Positions 7,364 to 9,151 of a DNA stretch of 9,151 nt are shown one piece after another. Each line of letters begins with the position of its first letter. Position 1 is the first letter of the stretch. Origin of the DNA: Bacteroidales bacterium (GTDB lineage Bacteria; Bacteroidota; Bacteroidia; Bacteroidales; JAADJA01); the NCBI GenBank assembly GCA_021107975.1, contig JAIORT010000480.1:1-9151 (forward strand), in the 5' to 3' direction. The position numbers and the translations under genes were made by a program. The notes beneath the pieces were generated by a model that saw nothing but the letters and a program-made list of their open reading frames with translations, was not told the origin of the DNA and ran no database searches.

Positions 7364-8398
7364 TCATTTAATTATTATTTTTGCATTATTGTAAAGTTTC
7401 TCATTCCCCTCCACAACAATTATATCACCTTCTTTTAATCCGTCAATAACTTCTACTCCGTTACCATGAGCTTTATATGTTTGAATATTTTTTTTTGTAA
7501 CTGTGTTTTTCTCCTGATTTAAAAGATAAATATACGTTTGTCCGTTGGCTTCCATTTCAACTGCTTCTGCAGGTATTTTAATAATATTCCCGGTTCTTCC
7601 GGTAGGTACATGTAAAAATGCTATCATTCCCGGTTTTAGGATAAGATCAGGATTCTGAATACTTGCTTTTACAGGAAAAGATCTTGCATAAGGATCAGCC
7701 ACCGGACCTATCCTGCTGATTTTTGCATTAAACAATGAATCATTCAGAGCGGGAACATTGACAAAGACATTTTTGTTTAATGAAATCAGGTTAATTTCAT
7801 TTTCCGGAATAGCAGCTTCTGCATAAACCACTTTGGTATAAACAATTCCAAACAGAGGCATACCCTGCGGAACTACTTCTCCGGGTTCAACTCCCTTAAC
7901 TGCTATTAATCCATCGTGAGGAGAATACAAATGGGTATCTTCAAGTTGCTTTTTCTTATATTGGTAATCAGCCTTTGCCTCCTTGTACAGAGCAGATATT
8001 TTGTCATAGTCGCTTTGAGTAAGGCTGCCTTTGTTATAAAGATTTGTAAGTCGTATAAATTCTTTTTCGGCATCTAAAAATTGTGCTTCCGAAGCCTGAA
8101 ATGCAAATTCATAGTCAACAGGATCAATTGTTGCAATCGGGTCTCCTTTGTAAATATATTGACCCTCTTTTATGTAAACGTCTTTTATCTTTCCGGCTAC
8201 CATAAAACCGAATTTAATTGTTTTTAACGGTAAAATGTTTCCGCTGAATTGCAATATTTCAGGTATGGTTTCTTGTTTAATATCAAAGACTTTAACATGA
8301 ATTGCTTCCGGTTTTTCTCCTGCCTTTTTTTTATTTGAACAGGACGAAAATATTAAACCGGCAAGAAATATTAAAACGAGCAGGTATTTATAATTCAT
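7364..8398 (-). CDS. RND efflux membrane fusion (periplasmic adaptor) lipoprotein, HlyD/AcrA family
   Basis: 344-residue periplasmic adaptor linking the RND permease to the outer-membrane channel. The N-terminus is a lipoprotein signal ending FSSC, with Cys20 as the lipidation site followed by SNKKK; inner-membrane anchoring is inferred from the family. The first half of the lipoyl/barrel-sandwich domain is at about 58-100 (VAGKIKDVYIKEGQYIYKGD). An alpha-helical hairpin spans about 100-152 (with YNKGSLTQSDYDK at the turn). The second lipoyl half is at about 155-187 (YSPHDGLIAVKGVEPGEVV). The beta-barrel follows to about 265 (LKPGMIAFLHVP), then a membrane-proximal domain ending in GLKEGDIIVVEGNEKL. 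Length is slightly short but normal for Bacteroidota adaptors (AcrA is about 397). It is the first gene of the adaptor-permease-channel set, and a candidate promoter with a repeat array lies upstream. No Shine-Dalgarno is seen. Confidence 0.94.
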   Translation of the reverse strand: MNYKYLLVLIFLAGLIFSSCSNKKKAGEKPEAIHVKVFDIKQETIPEILQFSGNILPLKTIKFGFMVAGKIKDVYIKEGQYIYKGDPIATIDPVDYEFAFQASEAQFLDAEKEFIRLTNLYNKGSLTQSDYDKISALYKEAKADYQYKKKQLEDTHLYSPHDGLIAVKGVEPGEVVPQGMPLFGIVYTKVVYAEAAIPENEINLISLNKNVFVNVPALNDSLFNAKISRIGPVADPYARSFPVKASIQNPDLILKPGMIAFLHVPTGRTGNIIKIPAEAVEMEANGQTYIYLLNQEKNTVTKKNIQTYKAHGNGVEVIDGLKEGDIIVVEGNEKLYNNAKIIIK

Positions 8399-8486
8399 TA
8401 GCTTAATATTTTGTGTTGAGGATTAAGATTTATAAATAACAGATGTTATAGGAACAATTATATTCATTTCCTTTCAAATAACGCAA

Positions 8487-8494
8487 CAAATCTA
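8487..8494 (-). promoter_or_regulatory. Candidate -7 promoter element for the efflux operon
   Basis: On the minus strand TAGATTTG is an exact match to the Bacteroidota -7 consensus TAnnTTTG. The sequence where the -33 TTTG should be is T-rich (around TGATTTTT) but not a good match, which suggests a weak or activator-dependent promoter. The implied start near 8483 gives a leader of about 85 nt before the adaptor ATG at 8398. The 23-bp-period repeat array begins about 26 bp further upstream. This is motif-based inference without experimental support. Confidence 0.4.
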
Positions 8495-8507
8495 AAACAA
8501 TATAATA

Positions 8508-8599
8508 GAATAAAAATCAGGGAAAATACCCAATTTTAATGCGGGAATATACGCAATTTTAATGCGGGAATATACGTAGATTTTCTATGGAATGTTACG
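8508..8599. repeat. 23-bp-period tandem repeat array upstream of the efflux operon, possible operator
   Basis: Two perfect 23-bp copies lie head to tail at 8531-8553 and 8554-8576. Each starts CAATTTTAATGC and ends GGGAATATACG. A third, diverged copy occupies 8508-8530 in the same register (about 15 of 23 bases identical, ending GGGAAAATACC). The register continues once more, with GGAATGTTACG ending at 8599. TAC(C/G) therefore ends at 8530, 8553, 8576 and 8599, exactly 23 bp apart each time. The palindrome TACGTA occurs at 8573-8578 and 8596-8601. There are no spacers and no CRISPR features. Placement just upstream of the candidate -7 element at 8487-8494 suggests a binding-site array for a transcription factor acting on the adaptor gene. 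Confidence 0.75.
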
Positions 8600-8601
8600 T
8601 A

Positions 8602-8790
8602 TTTTTTAAATAAAACCTTTTGGCAGAGGCTGTTTGGGAAGACCTGCAAAACTTAACCGCAATTATCGTAGGTTTCCGGCTTAAATTGCAAACTTAAATC
8701 TGCAGGGTTATGAGTATAAGTTACGAAAATTAACCAGAGTCCCCCATCAGTTCTTATTAGTGGGGCAGGCTACTTGATTACCTACCGTAT
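8602..8790. other. Non-coding stretch between the TM2 gene and the repeat array, with nested dyad
   Basis: This is the rest of the 392-bp gap 8399-8790, and no plausible ORF lies in it. It is visibly less AT-rich than the repeat array. At 8643-8706, CCTGCA (8643-8648) pairs with TGCAGG (8701-8706), and GCAATT (8659-8664) pairs with AATTGC (8684-8689). The two unpaired sides both contain AAACTTAA (8649-8656 and 8690-8697). At 8742-8765, CCCCA pairs with TGGGG across a 14-nt loop; it lies about 25 bp past the TM2 stop but has no T-run after it in that direction, so it is a poor terminator. I cannot match the region to any RNA family I know. Confidence 0.45.
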
Positions 8791-9075
8791 TTATTCAGTC
8801 GGTTTATTTTCAGTCTGTGAAGGGGCAGCTTGTGTTGGGGCTGTTACATTCACTACAACAGTTTGGTTTTGGTTTGGTCCAATAAATCCGTGCATTAAAT
8901 TGTATTTATCAACCATTCCGCCCAGAATAAAGAGGTCAATCAACCATCCTATCCCAAATAATTGTCCGGTTAACAAATACAGAATTCCACTTCCAATTTT
9001 TCCAAGATAAAATCTATGGGCGGAAAATACTCCAAGAAAAAACCATAATAAATAAGCTACTCCTTTTGATTTCAT
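8791..9075 (-). CDS. TM2-domain small membrane protein
   Basis: 94-residue protein with a clear TM2 domain. A short basic start (MKSKG) is followed by a first membrane segment (VAYLLWFFLGVFSA, about 6-19). The signature HRFYLGKIGSGILYLLT (20-36) leads to a second membrane segment, FGIGWLIDLFILGGM (40-54), containing the conserved Asp47 of the WLIDLF motif. The last 30 or so residues form a polar, Gln/Thr/Ala/Pro-rich tail (QNQTVVVNVTAPTQAAP) that is probably disordered. The molecular role of bacterial TM2 proteins is poorly defined. It is probably monocistronic: the next gene downstream starts about 390 bp away, and the 76 bp upstream to the window edge hold no other gene. The ATG at 9075 starts directly before the first hydrophobic segment, as is usual for the family; A/T-rich sequence precedes it, with no Shine-Dalgarno. 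Confidence 0.9.
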   Translation of the reverse strand: MKSKGVAYLLWFFLGVFSAHRFYLGKIGSGILYLLTGQLFGIGWLIDLFILGGMVDKYNLMHGFIGPNQNQTVVVNVTAPTQAAPSQTENKPTE

Positions 9076-9151
9076 AAAACTTAAATTTTTATTTGCTTAT
9101 AAGATTCAAATTCAGCTATTATTTTTATGAAGTTTGCGAATCTTTGTCTAT

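Noticed and set aside
8531..8576. Possible minimal CRISPR array
   Set aside because: The 23-bp copies are directly adjacent with no spacers, and no cas gene is present.
8742..8765. CCCCA/TGGGG hairpin as terminator of the TM2 gene
   Set aside because: The stem is five pairs with a 14-nt loop and is not followed by a T-run in the direction of transcription.
8602..8790. tRNA, SRP RNA, tmRNA or known riboswitch in the long gap
   Set aside because: I found no TΨC-like motif, no SRP GNAR-loop arrangement and no aptamer core I recognise.
8774..9010. 78-codon open frame on the plus strand
   Set aside because: It is antisense to the TM2-domain gene, which has a clear family signature; the plus-strand product has none.
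9107..9114. Possible -7 promoter element for the TM2 gene (TGAATTTG on the minus strand)
   Set aside because: One mismatch to TAnnTTTG and no TTTG at the proper distance upstream; too weak to list as a feature.

Overview
The window looks like a chromosomal segment from a member of the Bacteroidota. The grounds are a clearly AT-rich composition, coding starts preceded by A/T-rich sequence with no Shine-Dalgarno motif, a lipoprotein signal of the relaxed type seen in this phylum, and two good matches to the Bacteroidota -7 promoter element TAnnTTTG in front of genes. Every gene I can support lies on the minus strand, so transcription runs from high to low coordinates.

In transcription order the layout is as follows. 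At 9075-8791 is a small TM2-domain membrane protein. A 392-bp non-coding stretch (8790-8399) follows, holding a nested dyad, a 23-bp-period repeat array and a probable promoter. Then comes a complete tripartite efflux set: a lipoprotein membrane fusion (adaptor) protein (8398-7364), an RND inner-membrane permease (7148-4065) and a TolC-family outer-membrane channel (3877-2507). After a tandem 8-bp repeat there is a 37-residue possible small protein (2394-2281). Last is a fold-III arginine/lysine/ornithine decarboxylase (2256 to the window edge), which lacks only its extreme C-terminus.

The adaptor, permease and channel should assemble into one envelope-spanning pump driven by proton motive force. 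The substrate cannot be read from the sequence. The decarboxylase is probably a separate unit: enzymes of this type consume a cytoplasmic proton and make a polyamine or agmatine, giving acid tolerance. No regulator gene is visible.

The gene content is ordinary. The more interesting material is between genes. The efflux genes are separated by unusually long gaps (215 and 187 bp), and each gap carries a different class of repeat or palindrome. The best candidate for something undescribed is the phased 23-bp array at 8520-8599. Its nearest copy is centred about 41 bp upstream of the transcription start inferred from a TAGATTTG element, which is where an activator would bind. I see no CRISPR array, transposase, tRNA or rRNA, and no gene set that would suggest a new defence or mobile system.
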